A stretch of 64,000 nucleotides of DNA, from NCBI RefSeq assembly GCF_026967925.1, contig NZ_JAPVBI010000003.1, positions 499,070 through 563,069 of the forward strand, in the 5' to 3' direction. Of the stretch, positions 1 through 8,180 are shown piece after piece. Source of the DNA: Modestobacter sp. VKM Ac-2985 (GTDB lineage: Bacteria; Actinomycetota; Actinomycetes; Mycobacteriales; Geodermatophilaceae). Each line of letters opens with the position of its first letter. Position 1 is the first letter of the stretch. A model generated the notes under the pieces. That model saw only the letters and a list, made by a program, of their open reading frames with translations, searched no databases and was not told the DNA's origin. The translations under genes were made by a program, and so were the position numbers.

Positions 1-1
1 G

Positions 2-106
2 CTGACCGAGAGCCCGGTGATGCCGCTGGAGGACTCGCTGGCCACGATGCGGCTGCTGGACGGGGTCCGCGAGCAGCTCGGGGTCGTCTACCCGAACGAC
101 CGCTGA
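2..106 (+). CDS. Oxidoreductase C-terminus (partial), probably Gfo/Idh/MocA family
   Basis: The window opens inside this gene. Only the last 34 residues and the TGA stop are visible. The tail contains MPLEDSLATMRLLDGVREQL, which resembles the closing helix of NAD(P)-dependent Gfo/Idh/MocA sugar and inositol dehydrogenases, where a (D/E)(S/T)LATMR-L-D segment is common. That family match is recalled from pattern, not proven. Its last 19 bases overlap the end of the convergent GGDEF-EAL gene. The substrate cannot be inferred from this fragment. Confidence 0.55.
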   Translation: MTESPVMPLEDSLATMRLLDGVREQLGVVYPNDR

Positions 107-1746
107 GCCGGCACGACCGAGGCCACGTCGACGGCGGCCGGTGGTTCGAGCCGGGCGCACCGCTGCTCGATCTCGGCCGCCACCGCCGGGACGACGGCGG
201 CCGGCACCGGCCGCGCCAGCCACCAGCCCTGGGCGAGGTCGCAGCCCCAGGCGGCGAGCTGGTGCCACTGCTCGACGGTCTCCACGCCCTCGGCGACCAC
301 GCTCAGGCCGAGGGCGTGGCCGAGGTCGATGGTGCTGCGCACGATCGCCCGGGCCGCGGGCTCGGTGTCCAGGCCGGCCACGAAGCTGCGGTCGACCTTG
401 AGCACGTCCACCGGCAGCCGGGACAGGTGGGCCAGCGAGGCGTGCCCGGTGCCGAAGTCGTCGACGGACAGCCGGACGCCGAGCAGCCGCAGCTGCCCGA
501 GCACGGTCATCGCGCGTTCGGGGTCCTCCATGGCCGCGGTCTCGGTGATCTCCAGCTCCAGGTCCTCGGGCGCCACCCGCTCGGCCCGCAGCGCCGCGCT
601 CACCCGCGCGGGCAGCTGCGGGTCGTGCAGCAGCCGGGCGGAGAGGTTCACCGCCACGGTCAGCCGCCGGCCCGCCTCGCGCCAGCCGCGGGCGTCGGCC
701 AGCGCACGGCGGAGCACCAGGTCGGTGAGCGGGGCGATCAGGCCGGTCTGCTCGGCGAGCACGATGAACCGGTCGGGCATCAGCAGGCCCAGCTGCGGGT
801 GCGGCCAGCGGACCAGCGCCTCCACCCCGACGACCCGGCCGTCGGTCAGGCAGACCTTCGGCTGGTGGTGCACCTCCAGCGTGCCCTCGCGGATGGCGCG
901 GCGCAGGTCGCCGTGCAGGGCCAGCTGTCCCGGGTCGAAGGTGTCCAGGTCCGGGGAGTAGACGACCAGCCCGGCCGACTGCCGCTTCGCCGTGCTGCGG
1001 GCCACGTCGGCCCGGCGGACCAGGTCGGCGCCGCCCGGTGCGAGACCGCGGGCCAGTCCGGCGCTCAGGTCGACCTCCAGCTCCAGCTCGCCCACCGTGA
1101 AGGGCCGGCGGAGCGCCGCGACGACGTGGGTGGCCAGCGCCGTGGAGGCGTCGGGCACCAGCAGCGCGAACACGTCGCCGCCGGTCCGGGCGGCCACCCC
1201 GCCCGCGGGCAGCACCGCGCGGATCCGGTCGGCCAGCGCGACCAGCAGGCCGCTGCCCACCTCGTGGCCGAGCGTGTCGTTGACGGCGGTGAACCGGTCG
1301 ACGTCCAGCAGCAGCACGACCACGTCGTCCGCGGCCGTGCCGGACCGCTCCAGCCGGTGCAGTGCGGTCAGGAAGGCCGCGAAGGTGGCCAGCCCGGTCA
1401 GCGGGTCCCGGTCGGCCTGGTCCCGCAGCAGCACCTCCAGCCGGCGGTGCTCGGCGGCCTCGGTCTTCAGCTGGCGCCCGCGGCGGGCGCCGAAGCCCAT
1501 CATCAGCAGGTGGGAGGCGGCGAGCAGGAAGACCACGTGGTCCACCGGGGCGCCCGTCGCCAGCGACCAGCCGGCGATCCGCTGCGGCAGGTCCCAGACG
1601 ACACCGGCGGCCAGGCAACCGAGCGTGAGGGCGACGACCACGCCGGCGTCCCGGAGCACCTCCCGACGCAGCTCCCCGGGCACGCCCTCGCCGGTCGGCG
1701 GCAGCGGGCCGGTCGCTGCCGCCCCGGTCAGCCAGCTCTGCGCCAT
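88..1746 (-). CDS. Membrane GGDEF-EAL protein with degenerate GGDEF site, probable c-di-GMP phosphodiesterase
   Basis: A 552-residue signalling protein. The N-terminus carries two likely membrane segments (about residues 35-55 and 70-90). A GGDEF-type domain follows (about 115-270) and then a full EAL domain (about 285-535). The diguanylate cyclase signature reads GGDVF near residue 188, so the essential acidic residue is replaced by Val. No RxxD inhibitory site precedes it, so this half is probably catalytically dead. The EAL half keeps EAL (near 307), ITET, DDFGTG and VVAEGVET, the residues expected for hydrolysis of c-di-GMP. The start chosen is the ATG directly after a strong GGGAGGAGG-type ribosome site; an upstream in-frame ATG at 1788 lacks one. 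It is convergent with the partial oxidoreductase gene. Confidence 0.9.
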   Translation of the reverse strand: MAQSWLTGAAATGPLPPTGEGVPGELRREVLRDAGVVVALTLGCLAAGVVWDLPQRIAGWSLATGAPVDHVVFLLAASHLLMMGFGARRGRQLKTEAAEHRRLEVLLRDQADRDPLTGLATFAAFLTALHRLERSGTAADDVVVLLLDVDRFTAVNDTLGHEVGSGLLVALADRIRAVLPAGGVAARTGGDVFALLVPDASTALATHVVAALRRPFTVGELELEVDLSAGLARGLAPGGADLVRRADVARSTAKRQSAGLVVYSPDLDTFDPGQLALHGDLRRAIREGTLEVHHQPKVCLTDGRVVGVEALVRWPHPQLGLLMPDRFIVLAEQTGLIAPLTDLVLRRALADARGWREAGRRLTVAVNLSARLLHDPQLPARVSAALRAERVAPEDLELEITETAAMEDPERAMTVLGQLRLLGVRLSVDDFGTGHASLAHLSRLPVDVLKVDRSFVAGLDTEPAARAIVRSTIDLGHALGLSVVAEGVETVEQWHQLAAWGCDLAQGWWLARPVPAAVVPAVAAEIEQRCARLEPPAAVDVASVVPAQRSFG

Positions 1747-1889
1747 CGCTCCTCCTCCCGCTGCACGGACCACCCGATCCCGGTGCATCGACAGGTCCGC
1801 CCCGGTCGTTGAGGAGTGGGCGCACAGACCACCCGATCAGGCGAGGGACGCCGGGTGCCCCACCCCGGGGCCGCCGCTACCGTGTGACA

Positions 1890-2861
1890 GTGATCACCGT
1901 CTGCGGCGAGCTCGTCATCGACCTGATCCCCTCCGGGGGCCAACCCCCCGACGACCGGACCTCGGGTGCGCCGCCGCAGTACACCGCCTTCCCCGGGGGC
2001 AACGCGCTCAACGTCGCCGTGGCGGCCGCGCGGCTCGGCGCGGCCACGCACCTGATGTCCCGCGTCGGCCCCGGCCCGTTCGGTGCACTGCTGCGCGAGC
2101 ACGCGGCCGGCAACGGCGTGGCCACCGACGCCATGCTGTCCGCTCCCGAGCCGGTCAGCCTGGCCGTGGTCGAGCTGGCCGAGCAGGGGTCGGCGAACTA
2201 CTCGTTCCACACCGTGGGCGCCGCCGACTGGCAGTGGACGCCCGCCGAGCTGGCGGCGGCCTGGCCGGCCGACACCCGGATCGTGCACGTCGGGTCGATC
2301 TCCAGCTGGACTCCGCCGGGCTCGGCGGCGATCGCCGACCTGGTCCGCCGGGTCCGCGCCGAGGGCACCGCACTGGTCAGCTTCGACCCCAACGTGCGCC
2401 CGACCCTCGTCGCCGACCCCGACGCCGTGCGCGCCCAGGTGACCGAGCTGCGCCGGGTCGCCGACATCGTCAAGGTGAGCGCGGAGGACCTGGCGTGGCT
2501 CGAGCCCGGCGCGGACCTGGACGACGCCGCCACCCGGTGGGCCGCCGAGGGCCCCGCCCTGGTGGTCGTCACCGACGGCGGTGACACCCTGCGGGCGGCC
2601 CGCCCCGGCGGCACGGTGCTGCGGGTGCAGCCCCCGTCGGTGACCGTGGTCGACACCGTGGGCGCCGGTGACAGCTTGGCCGCCGGGCTGTTCGCCGGGC
2701 TCGCCCGCACGGGCGTGCTCACCTCCGCCCAGCTGCGCGACCTGCCCGAGGCGGAGCTGACCGCCCTGCTGGGCGACGCGGCGCTGGTCGCCGCCCTCGC
2801 CTGCACCCGCGCCGGGGCCGACCCGCCGTCCCTCGCCGAGCTGGAGGCCGCACGCGGCTGA
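1890..2861 (+). CDS. PfkB/ribokinase-family carbohydrate kinase
   Basis: A 323-residue cytosolic kinase that should phosphorylate a sugar or related small molecule with ATP. The N-terminal PfkB signature appears as PGGNALNVAVAAARLG, and the C-terminal signature with catalytic Asp as DTVGAGDSLAAG. The overall shape fits fructokinases and related ribokinase enzymes, but the substrate cannot be read from sequence. The start is taken as GTG 1890: a TACCGT -10-like element at 1878-1883 ends six bases upstream and there is no ribosome site, as in leaderless actinobacterial mRNAs. GTG 1884 is a possible alternative. It is divergent from the GGDEF-EAL gene and followed by a strong hairpin terminator shared with the xylanase gene. 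Confidence 0.85.
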   Translation: MITVCGELVIDLIPSGGQPPDDRTSGAPPQYTAFPGGNALNVAVAAARLGAATHLMSRVGPGPFGALLREHAAGNGVATDAMLSAPEPVSLAVVELAEQGSANYSFHTVGAADWQWTPAELAAAWPADTRIVHVGSISSWTPPGSAAIADLVRRVRAEGTALVSFDPNVRPTLVADPDAVRAQVTELRRVADIVKVSAEDLAWLEPGADLDDAATRWAAEGPALVVVTDGGDTLRAARPGGTVLRVQPPSVTVVDTVGAGDSLAAGLFAGLARTGVLTSAQLRDLPEAELTALLGDAALVAALACTRAGADPPSLAELEAARG

Positions 2862-2874
2862 GGACGGGACGCAC

Positions 2875-2910
2875 AGAGCCCCCGCTCACCGGTCGGTGAA
2901 CGGGGGCTCT
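2875..2910. terminator. Bidirectional hairpin terminator
   Basis: The arms AGAGCCCCCG and CGGGGGCTCT enclose a partly paired TCACC/GGTGA interior. It lies between the convergent sugar kinase (+) and xylanase (-) genes and can serve both. Confidence 0.8.
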
Positions 2911-2928
2911 GCGCCGGCCAGGCCTTGA

Positions 2929-5673
2929 TCAGCGGCGGACGTCGATGGTGACCGTCGTCGTGCTGCTCACCGGTGCCCCCAGGCTGTCGGTCATCGACAT
3001 CGTGCAGTCGAACGTCGCCTGCCCGACCTGCGTGGGGCGGGCCCGCAGGGTGAAGTTCCCGTTCTGGCCCGCCGGGTAGTCGCGGTTGCCCACCTGCCGG
3101 GCCGACCCGGGCGCCAGGTCCAGCGCCAGTGCCGGGCCTGCGGTCTGGGTGCACGAGTACTCGAAGGAGCTGCCCAGCAGCGCACCCTGGCCCCGGTTGC
3201 CGAACTGGACCACCAGCTGGACGGTCTGCCGGGCGTTCGCCCGGACGACCGGCCCGTTGTTGATCTGCTGGTACAGCTCGGTCTCCGTCGCCGGCGGGGT
3301 GACCACCACGTCGAAGGTGCTCGCGTTCGACGTGTTGCCCGCGCTGTCGGTGGCCGTGCAGCTCACCTCGGTGGTGCCGATCGGGAACACCGCCCCGGGC
3401 GCAGGGGTGCAGTCGGCCGTCACGGCCCCGTCCCGGGTGTCCCCGGCCTCCGGCAGCGCGTACGTCACCTCGGCCCCGGCGGGGCTGGTGGAGTCGGAGG
3501 CGACGTCGTCGGTGCCGGCGATCCGCGGCGGGAGCTCGTCGGCCGGACGCGGTGCCAGCTGCGCCGGGTCGACGATGCCCCAGTAGGCGGGCATGACCTG
3601 CAGGTCGTCGTCGAAGGGCAGCGGCGACTCCCACGGCCGGGCCGCCGGCCAGGTGCGCAGCCAGCTGCGGCCGTTGCTGATCCCCCAGAAGGTGACCGCC
3701 TCGATCGAGTCCGAGTGCCCCCGCAGCATCTGGAACAGGTCCCGGTAGTAGTACCCGAGCTCGGTCTCCGCCGCGTCCTGGTCGGCCATCGCCGGCGAGT
3801 GCTGCGGCACGGTGCCGTTGCTGACGTCGGCCCCGTTGTTCTCCTTCGAGTTGCTGACGTCCAGCTCGGTGATCGCCTGGAGCAGCGGCGTCCCGGTCCG
3901 GGCGCTGAGCTCCTCCACGGCGGTCAGCGAGTCGTCCAGCCACTCCACCGGGCGGGCGAAGTCGACGTGCGCCTGGTGACCGACCCCGTCGATCGGCACG
4001 CCGCGCTCGACCAGGCTGGCGACCAGGTCCAGGTAGTCGACCCGCTTGGTCGGCATCTCGGTGTTGTAGTCGTTGATGAACAGCGCGGTGTCCGGGAAGT
4101 ACCGGTCGGCCAGCCGGAACGCCTCGTCCACGAAGCCCTCGCCGAGGACCTGGAACCAGCGGCTGTCGCGCATGTCGTGCGGGTTGGCGTTGTCGCCGTC
4201 GGCGATGACCTCGTTGACGACGTCCATCGCCCAGATCGGTGAGTCCCCGTCGGGGTACCGGGCGTCGACGTGGTCGGCGATCGCCTTGATGTGCGCCTCC
4301 ATCCGGGCGCGCAGCAGGGCCTGGTCGGCCGGGCTGTCGGTCAGCGGGCGGTCGCCGTCGCGGAAGAACCAGTCGGGGGTCTGGCTGTGCCAGACCAGCA
4401 CGTGCCCGTAGACGTCGGTGCCGGTGGCGTCGGCGAAGTCCAGCAGCGCGTCGAGGTCGTCGAAGGTGAAGGTGCCCTCGGTCGGCTGGATCTCGCCGGG
4501 CTTGCCGTCGTTCTCCGGGGTGATCGCGTCGAAGTGCCGCTGCACCAGCTCGGCAGGCCGGCCCACGGTCTCCCGCTGGTCGACGGCCACGCCCACGTGC
4601 TCGAACCCGTCGGCGCCGAGCACGTCGGCGAGCCCGGGGACGTCCTGGAGCGGGGTCTCGGCGAACCCGGCGAGGGCGAAGTCGTCGATCAGGAAGTCGA
4701 CGCCGGCGTCGCCCTCGACGTAGAGCTGTGCCTGGTCGAGGGCCGCGCCGAGGGTGTACGTGCCGCGCAGCTCGGTCCACTCGTCGGCGGTGACCACCGC
4801 GCTCGCGCCGGCCACGTTGTCGTAGTTGGTCGCCGTCCCCCGGTTGCGCTGGATCGAGACGTTGAGGGAGGCCGGTGCCTGACCCGGGGCGAGCTTCGCC
4901 CACACCGAGACCTGGACGGTCTCCCCCAGCGCCAGGCCGTCGGTGACGTCGATGGCCGGGCCGTGCCAGCCCTGCGTCCGGCCGGTGGCCAGCAGGCTGG
5001 TGCTGCCGCCGTGGGCGTCGGTGGTGGTGGCGGCCAGCTGTGCCGCGCCGCGGGGGACCCAGCCGCCGAGGCCGTCCTCGAAGTCGGTGGCCAGGTCGGC
5101 GCGGGTGCCCGGCTCGACCGGCCCCGAGGCCTCGCCGGTGATCGTCACGTCGTCGACGAAGAACGCCTGGGTCGGGTCGGGGCTCTCCAGGTAGAGCTCC
5201 AGGCCGCTGTTGGCGGTGCCGAACTCGTAGGTGCCGCTCACCCTGGTCCAGGCGCTGTCGGAGACGGCGACCTGCCAGGCGACGGTGTCGTAGGCGGTCG
5301 AGCCCCCGGTGGGCGTCCGCGCCGCGCTCATCGTCACGACGTCGGTCTCCGGCTCCGGCGTGGTGTCGGCGAGGCGCACCCACGCCTCGACCTCCCAGCT
5401 GCCGGCCGGCAGCAGCGCGGCGGCGTCCAGCGCCGGGCCGTGCCAGGTGTCGGTGCGCCCGGTGACCGCCAGGCTCTGCGCACCGCTGCGCGCCTGGGCG
5501 GTGCTGGGTGCGACCTGCGCCGTCCCGCGGCCGGACCAGCCTCCGGTGTCCTGCTCGAAGTCGGCCGTGTGCACGGTCGCGGGCGCGGCAGCCGCTGTCG
5601 GCGCCGCCACCACCCCCGCCGTGGCGACCATGCCGAGCATCGCTGCCCCGGCTCCCAGACGTCGTCGTCCCAT
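2929..5673 (-). CDS. Secreted modular GH10 endo-1,4-beta-xylanase
   Basis: A 914-residue extracellular enzyme expected to hydrolyse xylan backbones. Order: signal peptide (about 1-29, ending in an AAAA-type cleavage region); two tandem carbohydrate-binding modules of the CBM4/9/22 type (about 36-185 and 192-335), each opening with DFE and containing W-GPA-D; a GH10 barrel (about 345-705); an HYR-like beta domain (about 712-795, with SCTATDSAGN); and a C-terminal beta-rich region of unknown function. The GH10 acid/base Glu lies in WAMDVVNE (near 488) and the nucleophile Glu in ITELDVS (near 603). The start follows a GAGGAGAA ribosome site. The promoter region holds nested palindromes that may bind a sugar-responsive repressor. 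The gene is monocistronic. Xylan is the likely substrate; other beta-glycans are possible for GH10. Confidence 0.93.
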   Translation of the reverse strand: MGRRRLGAGAAMLGMVATAGVVAAPTAAAAPATVHTADFEQDTGGWSGRGTAQVAPSTAQARSGAQSLAVTGRTDTWHGPALDAAALLPAGSWEVEAWVRLADTTPEPETDVVTMSAARTPTGGSTAYDTVAWQVAVSDSAWTRVSGTYEFGTANSGLELYLESPDPTQAFFVDDVTITGEASGPVEPGTRADLATDFEDGLGGWVPRGAAQLAATTTDAHGGSTSLLATGRTQGWHGPAIDVTDGLALGETVQVSVWAKLAPGQAPASLNVSIQRNRGTATNYDNVAGASAVVTADEWTELRGTYTLGAALDQAQLYVEGDAGVDFLIDDFALAGFAETPLQDVPGLADVLGADGFEHVGVAVDQRETVGRPAELVQRHFDAITPENDGKPGEIQPTEGTFTFDDLDALLDFADATGTDVYGHVLVWHSQTPDWFFRDGDRPLTDSPADQALLRARMEAHIKAIADHVDARYPDGDSPIWAMDVVNEVIADGDNANPHDMRDSRWFQVLGEGFVDEAFRLADRYFPDTALFINDYNTEMPTKRVDYLDLVASLVERGVPIDGVGHQAHVDFARPVEWLDDSLTAVEELSARTGTPLLQAITELDVSNSKENNGADVSNGTVPQHSPAMADQDAAETELGYYYRDLFQMLRGHSDSIEAVTFWGISNGRSWLRTWPAARPWESPLPFDDDLQVMPAYWGIVDPAQLAPRPADELPPRIAGTDDVASDSTSPAGAEVTYALPEAGDTRDGAVTADCTPAPGAVFPIGTTEVSCTATDSAGNTSNASTFDVVVTPPATETELYQQINNGPVVRANARQTVQLVVQFGNRGQGALLGSSFEYSCTQTAGPALALDLAPGSARQVGNRDYPAGQNGNFTLRARPTQVGQATFDCTMSMTDSLGAPVSSTTTVTIDVRR

Positions 5674-5723
5674 GTGTCCCGTTCTCCTCGGGTCGGTGCG
5701 CGAGCAGCGCTGCTGCGTGACCT

Positions 5724-5753
5724 GGCCAGTTCCGAGAACTTCCGGTACTGGCC
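5724..5753. promoter_or_regulatory. Nested inverted repeats upstream of the xylanase gene, candidate operator
   Basis: An outer repeat GGCCAGT...ACTGGCC (5724-5730 and 5747-5753) encloses a smaller palindrome AGTTCCGAGAACT (5728-5740). It sits 51-80 bases upstream of the xylanase start. The layout suits a repressor of the LacI or ROK type, but no regulator gene is adjacent and the motif is not one I recognise. Confidence 0.45.
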
Positions 5754-5842
5754 CGAGAGAGTGAACCTCACCACAGGAGCACCGGTCAACGGCGTCCCAT
5801 CGGGTGGGACACCACCGGCAGGTGGGGCACGCGGGAGCGACC

Positions 5843-5848
5843 TAGGCT
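5843..5848 (+). promoter_or_regulatory. -10 element of a leaderless promoter
   Basis: TAGGCT ends six bases before the GTG start at 5855, and no ribosome site is present. This is the usual actinobacterial leaderless arrangement. Confidence 0.55.
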
Positions 5849-5854
5849 GACCCG

Positions 5855-6184
5855 GTGATCCTCATCGTGGTGAAGTGGCCGGTCCGTCCCGAGTTCGACG
5901 AGCGCTGGCCCGAGCTCGTCCGGGAGTTCACCGAGGCGGTGCGCGCCGAGCCGGGCAACGTCTTCTTCGAGTGGTCCCGCAGCGCGGAGGAGCCGCACAC
6001 CTGGGTGCTCGTGGAGGGGTTCCGCGATGCCGAGGCCGGTGCAGTGCACACCTCCTCCGACCACTTCCGGAAGGCGATCTCGGAGATGCCCGACTGGGTG
6101 TCGGCGACGCCGTCGATCATGTACGTCGACTCCCCCGACCTGACCGGCTGGGGACCGATGGGTGAGGTCCAGCCCCGCGGCTGA
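5855..6184 (+). CDS. Antibiotic biosynthesis monooxygenase (ABM)-domain protein
   Basis: A 109-residue protein with the small ferredoxin-like fold seen in cofactor-independent quinol monooxygenases (YgiN-like) and related ABM proteins. Visible family features are the opening strand ILIVVKWPV, the helix with EFTEAVRAEPGN, the strand FFEWSRS, and the AVHTSSDHFRKAI segment, where the His is commonly conserved. The reaction and substrate are unknown; oxidation of a quinol-like metabolite is the family precedent. It is probably leaderless from GTG 5855. It lies between the xylanase and pdxY and is not obviously linked to either in function. Confidence 0.8.
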   Translation: MILIVVKWPVRPEFDERWPELVREFTEAVRAEPGNVFFEWSRSAEEPHTWVLVEGFRDAEAGAVHTSSDHFRKAISEMPDWVSATPSIMYVDSPDLTGWGPMGEVQPRG

Positions 6185-6217
6185 CCCGCCCCGGATCGAT
6201 GTGCGATGTTCTGCCGC

Positions 6218-7069
6218 ATGGTGAACGTCCTGTCGATCCAGTCCCACGTCGCCTACGGCCACGCCGGCAACGCCTCGGCGGTGTTCCCGCTGCAGCGACT
6301 GGGCGTGGAGGTCTGGCCGGTGCACACCGTCCAGTTCTCCAACCACACCGGCTACGGGGCCTGGACCGGCCGGGTGTTCGACGGCCAGGCCGTCGACGAG
6401 GTCGTGCAGGGCATCGAGGACCGCGGGGTGCTGGGCAGCTGCGACGCCGTCCTCTCGGGCTACCTGGGGTCGGCCGACATCGGGCACGCCGTGCTCGGCT
6501 CGGTGGCCAAGGTGCGCAACGCCAACCCGGCGGCCGTCTGGTGCTGCGACCCGGTGATCGGCGACGTCGGGCGCGGGGTGTTCGTCCGGCCCGGGATCCC
6601 GGAGTTCATGCGCGAGGTCGCCGTCCCGGCCGCCGACATCGTCACCCCCAACCACTACGAGCTGGACCTGCTCTCCCAGACCGAGACCCGGTCGCTGGGC
6701 TCGGTCAAGGACGCGGTGGCCGCCGTCCAGGCGCTCGGCCCGCGCGTGGTGCTGACCACCTCGCTGGTCGCCGAGGACACCCCGGCCGACGCCGTGGACC
6801 TGCTGGCGTCGGAGGGCGGCCGGCACTTCCTGGTCCGCACGCCGCGCCTGGACCTGTCGGTGAACGGTGCCGGCGACGCGATCGCCGCGCTGTTCCTCGC
6901 CCACTGGTTGAGCACCCGGTCCGCCGGCGAGGCGCTGGCCCGGGCCGCGGCCTCGGTCTTCGGCCTGCTGCAGCGCACCGCCGACGCCGGCTCGCGCGAG
7001 ATCCTGCTGGTCGCCGCCCAGGACGAGTACGTCACCCCCACCCGCACCTTCGACGTGACCGAGGTCTGA
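6218..7069 (+). CDS. pdxY: Pyridoxal kinase PdxY
   Basis: A 283-residue kinase of the vitamin B6 salvage pathway, phosphorylating pyridoxal to PLP. The N-terminus [16 protein letters not shown] is the pyridoxal-kinase opening that contacts substrate. WCCDPVIGD and [10 protein letters not shown] are typical ribokinase-fold segments, and [13 protein letters not shown] carries the catalytic Asp. The start is placed at ATG 6218 because the family begins just before the LSIQSHV segment; an in-frame ATG at 6206 would add four residues. The downstream gene begins three bases after its stop, so the two form an operon. Confidence 0.92.
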   Translation: MVNVLSIQSHVAYGHAGNASAVFPLQRLGVEVWPVHTVQFSNHTGYGAWTGRVFDGQAVDEVVQGIEDRGVLGSCDAVLSGYLGSADIGHAVLGSVAKVRNANPAAVWCCDPVIGDVGRGVFVRPGIPEFMREVAVPAADIVTPNHYELDLLSQTETRSLGSVKDAVAAVQALGPRVVLTTSLVAEDTPADAVDLLASEGGRHFLVRTPRLDLSVNGAGDAIAALFLAHWLSTRSAGEALARAAASVFGLLQRTADAGSREILLVAAQDEYVTPTRTFDVTEV

Positions 7070-7071
7070 CC

Positions 7072-7548
7072 ATGAGCGACTTCCCTGCCCTGACCGAGCT
7101 CGCCGCCCAGGAGGAGGAGCTGCAGCTGCGCGGCTTCACCAACGACGACGCCTGGGCGCTGGGCTCCGCACTCGTCGCCCGGGCCCGCGCCGAGCAGCTG
7201 CCGGTGGCGATCGAGATCTCCCGGCACTCCCACCAGCTGTTCCACGCCGCGCTGACCGGGGCCACGCCCGACAACGACACCTGGATCGCGCGCAAGGCCG
7301 CCACCGTGCACCGGTTCGGGCACAGCTCCCTCTACGTCGGCCAGCGCTCCCGCGAGGCCGGGACGACGTTCGAGGAGCAGTTCGGCCTGGACCCGCAGCG
7401 GTACGTGGCGCACGGCGGGGGCTTCCCGCTGCTGGTGCGCGGCGTCGGCCCGGTGGGCGTGGTCGTGGTCTCCGGACTGCCGCAGGTGGAGGACCACGCG
7501 ATGGTCGTCGCCGCGCTGCGCGAGCTGGTCGCCCAGCAGCGGGGCTGA
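7072..7548 (+). CDS. UPF0303 / heme-degrading-domain (HbpS-like) family protein
   Basis: A 158-residue protein of the family annotated UPF0303, with the HbpS/GlcG-like fold. Recognisable segments are IEISRHSHQLFHAAL, NDTWIARKAATV and HGGGFPLLVRGVGPVGVVVVSGLP. Family members have been linked to heme or small-ligand binding, but no enzyme activity is secure. It is translationally close to pdxY and probably co-transcribed, which hints at a role around vitamin B6 or redox cofactors. A hairpin terminator follows. Confidence 0.8.
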   Translation: MSDFPALTELAAQEEELQLRGFTNDDAWALGSALVARARAEQLPVAIEISRHSHQLFHAALTGATPDNDTWIARKAATVHRFGHSSLYVGQRSREAGTTFEEQFGLDPQRYVAHGGGFPLLVRGVGPVGVVVVSGLPQVEDHAMVVAALRELVAQQRG

Positions 7549-7566
7549 CCGCCGCACTCCCGGGGT

Positions 7567-7592
7567 GCCCGGCCCCCACCCGGGGGCCGGGC
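7567..7592 (+). terminator. Rho-independent-type hairpin
   Basis: An 11-bp perfect stem (GCCCGGCCCCC / GGGGGCCGGGC) with a 4-base loop, 19 bases after the UPF0303 gene. No U-tract follows, as is common in high-GC actinobacteria. It can also serve the convergent 39-residue gene. Confidence 0.7.
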
Positions 7593-7598
7593 GGGACC

Positions 7599-7718
7599 TC
7601 AGTTCTTGCCGTGCGTGAGCTTCTCCATGCCGGAGGCGGTGTCCTCGGCCGCCTTCTTGGCGGCCCGCTTCTCCTTGATGCTCGAGCCGGACTTCTTCGA
7701 TGCGTTCTTGTCGACCAT
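7599..7718 (-). CDS. Small basic conserved protein (39 aa), function unknown
   Basis: Encodes MVDKNASKKSGSSIKEKRAA followed by KKAAEDTASGMEKLTHGKN. It is rich in Lys and Ser with no membrane segment. A GAGGAG ribosome site lies at good spacing before the ATG, which supports it as a real gene despite its size. Similar short KNASKK...SIKEKRAAKK proteins are, as I recall, widespread in actinobacteria with no assigned function; nucleic-acid or ribosome contact is only a guess from charge. It is convergent with the pdxY operon. Confidence 0.7.
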   Translation of the reverse strand: MVDKNASKKSGSSIKEKRAAKKAAEDTASGMEKLTHGKN

Positions 7719-7794
7719 GACCACTCCTCATCGCAGAACCGGTCGGCTCCAGGGGCCGGACGGTACGCCGCGTCCGCCCCGCTGAGGTGGTCCT

Positions 7795-7828
7795 CCTGCC
7801 GGGCCGCGCGCCGAGGCGGCCCGGCAGG
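7795..7828. repeat. Strong hairpin in a divergent intergenic region
   Basis: A 13-bp perfect stem (CCTGCCGGGCCGC / GCGGCCCGGCAGG) with an 8-base loop. The 239-base region 7719-7957 separates two divergent small genes, so this is not an obvious terminator. Nothing else was recognised there. Confidence 0.5.
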
Positions 7829-7957
7829 CGCGCCCAGGCTCTCGACCGGCGTAGCGTCGCGCGCACGGTCACCTCGCCGGTCCCGGACAGCCGTCCAGGA
7901 CGGCGATCCCCATCCGGGGCACCACCGCCGAGCCGTCGGCGGAGTCAGGCCCTCGCC

Positions 7958-8146
7958 ATGACCGCTCCCGCGTACCTCCCGCACTCGGCCCCCGCGCTGC
8001 CCTCCCCCGTCGACCGCGCCGGGGACGAAGCCGGCTGCCCGGCCTGCGCCCACTCGATGGACGCCCACGACCCGATCGGCGTCCGGTTCTGCCGGGCGAC
8101 CGCGGCGGGGACGCTGGACCGCGGCTGCGTCTGCCGCCTCGGCTGA
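7958..8146 (+). CDS. RGCVC-type small cysteine-rich protein
   Basis: A 62-residue protein with cysteines arranged CPAC ... RFC ... RGCVC, a pattern I recall as the actinobacterial RGCVC family. The spacing suggests a small zinc-ribbon-like metal site (CPAC near residues 28-31, RGCVC near 56-60). No function is known. The start is ATG 7958, without a strong ribosome site. It is followed after 34 bases by the pentapeptide-repeat gene, which also has an N-terminal Cys cluster, so the two may form an operon. Confidence 0.7.
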   Translation: MTAPAYLPHSAPALPSPVDRAGDEAGCPACAHSMDAHDPIGVRFCRATAAGTLDRGCVCRLG

Positions 8147-8180
8147 CCGACCCCGCCGATCCACCCGCAGCGAGGCTCCC

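Noticed and set aside
2198-5383. A 1061-codon minus-strand open frame across the xylanase and sugar kinase genes
   Set aside because: It is out of frame with both, rich in Arg/Gly/Ala, and has no recognisable motif; long shadow frames are expected at this GC content.
5786-6904. A minus-strand frame covering the ABM and pdxY genes
   Set aside because: The translation is His/Asp/Arg-rich shadow sequence; both plus-strand genes have family motifs.
7795-7828. The hairpin as a transcription terminator
   Set aside because: It lies between two divergently transcribed genes, so there is no upstream transcript for it to end.
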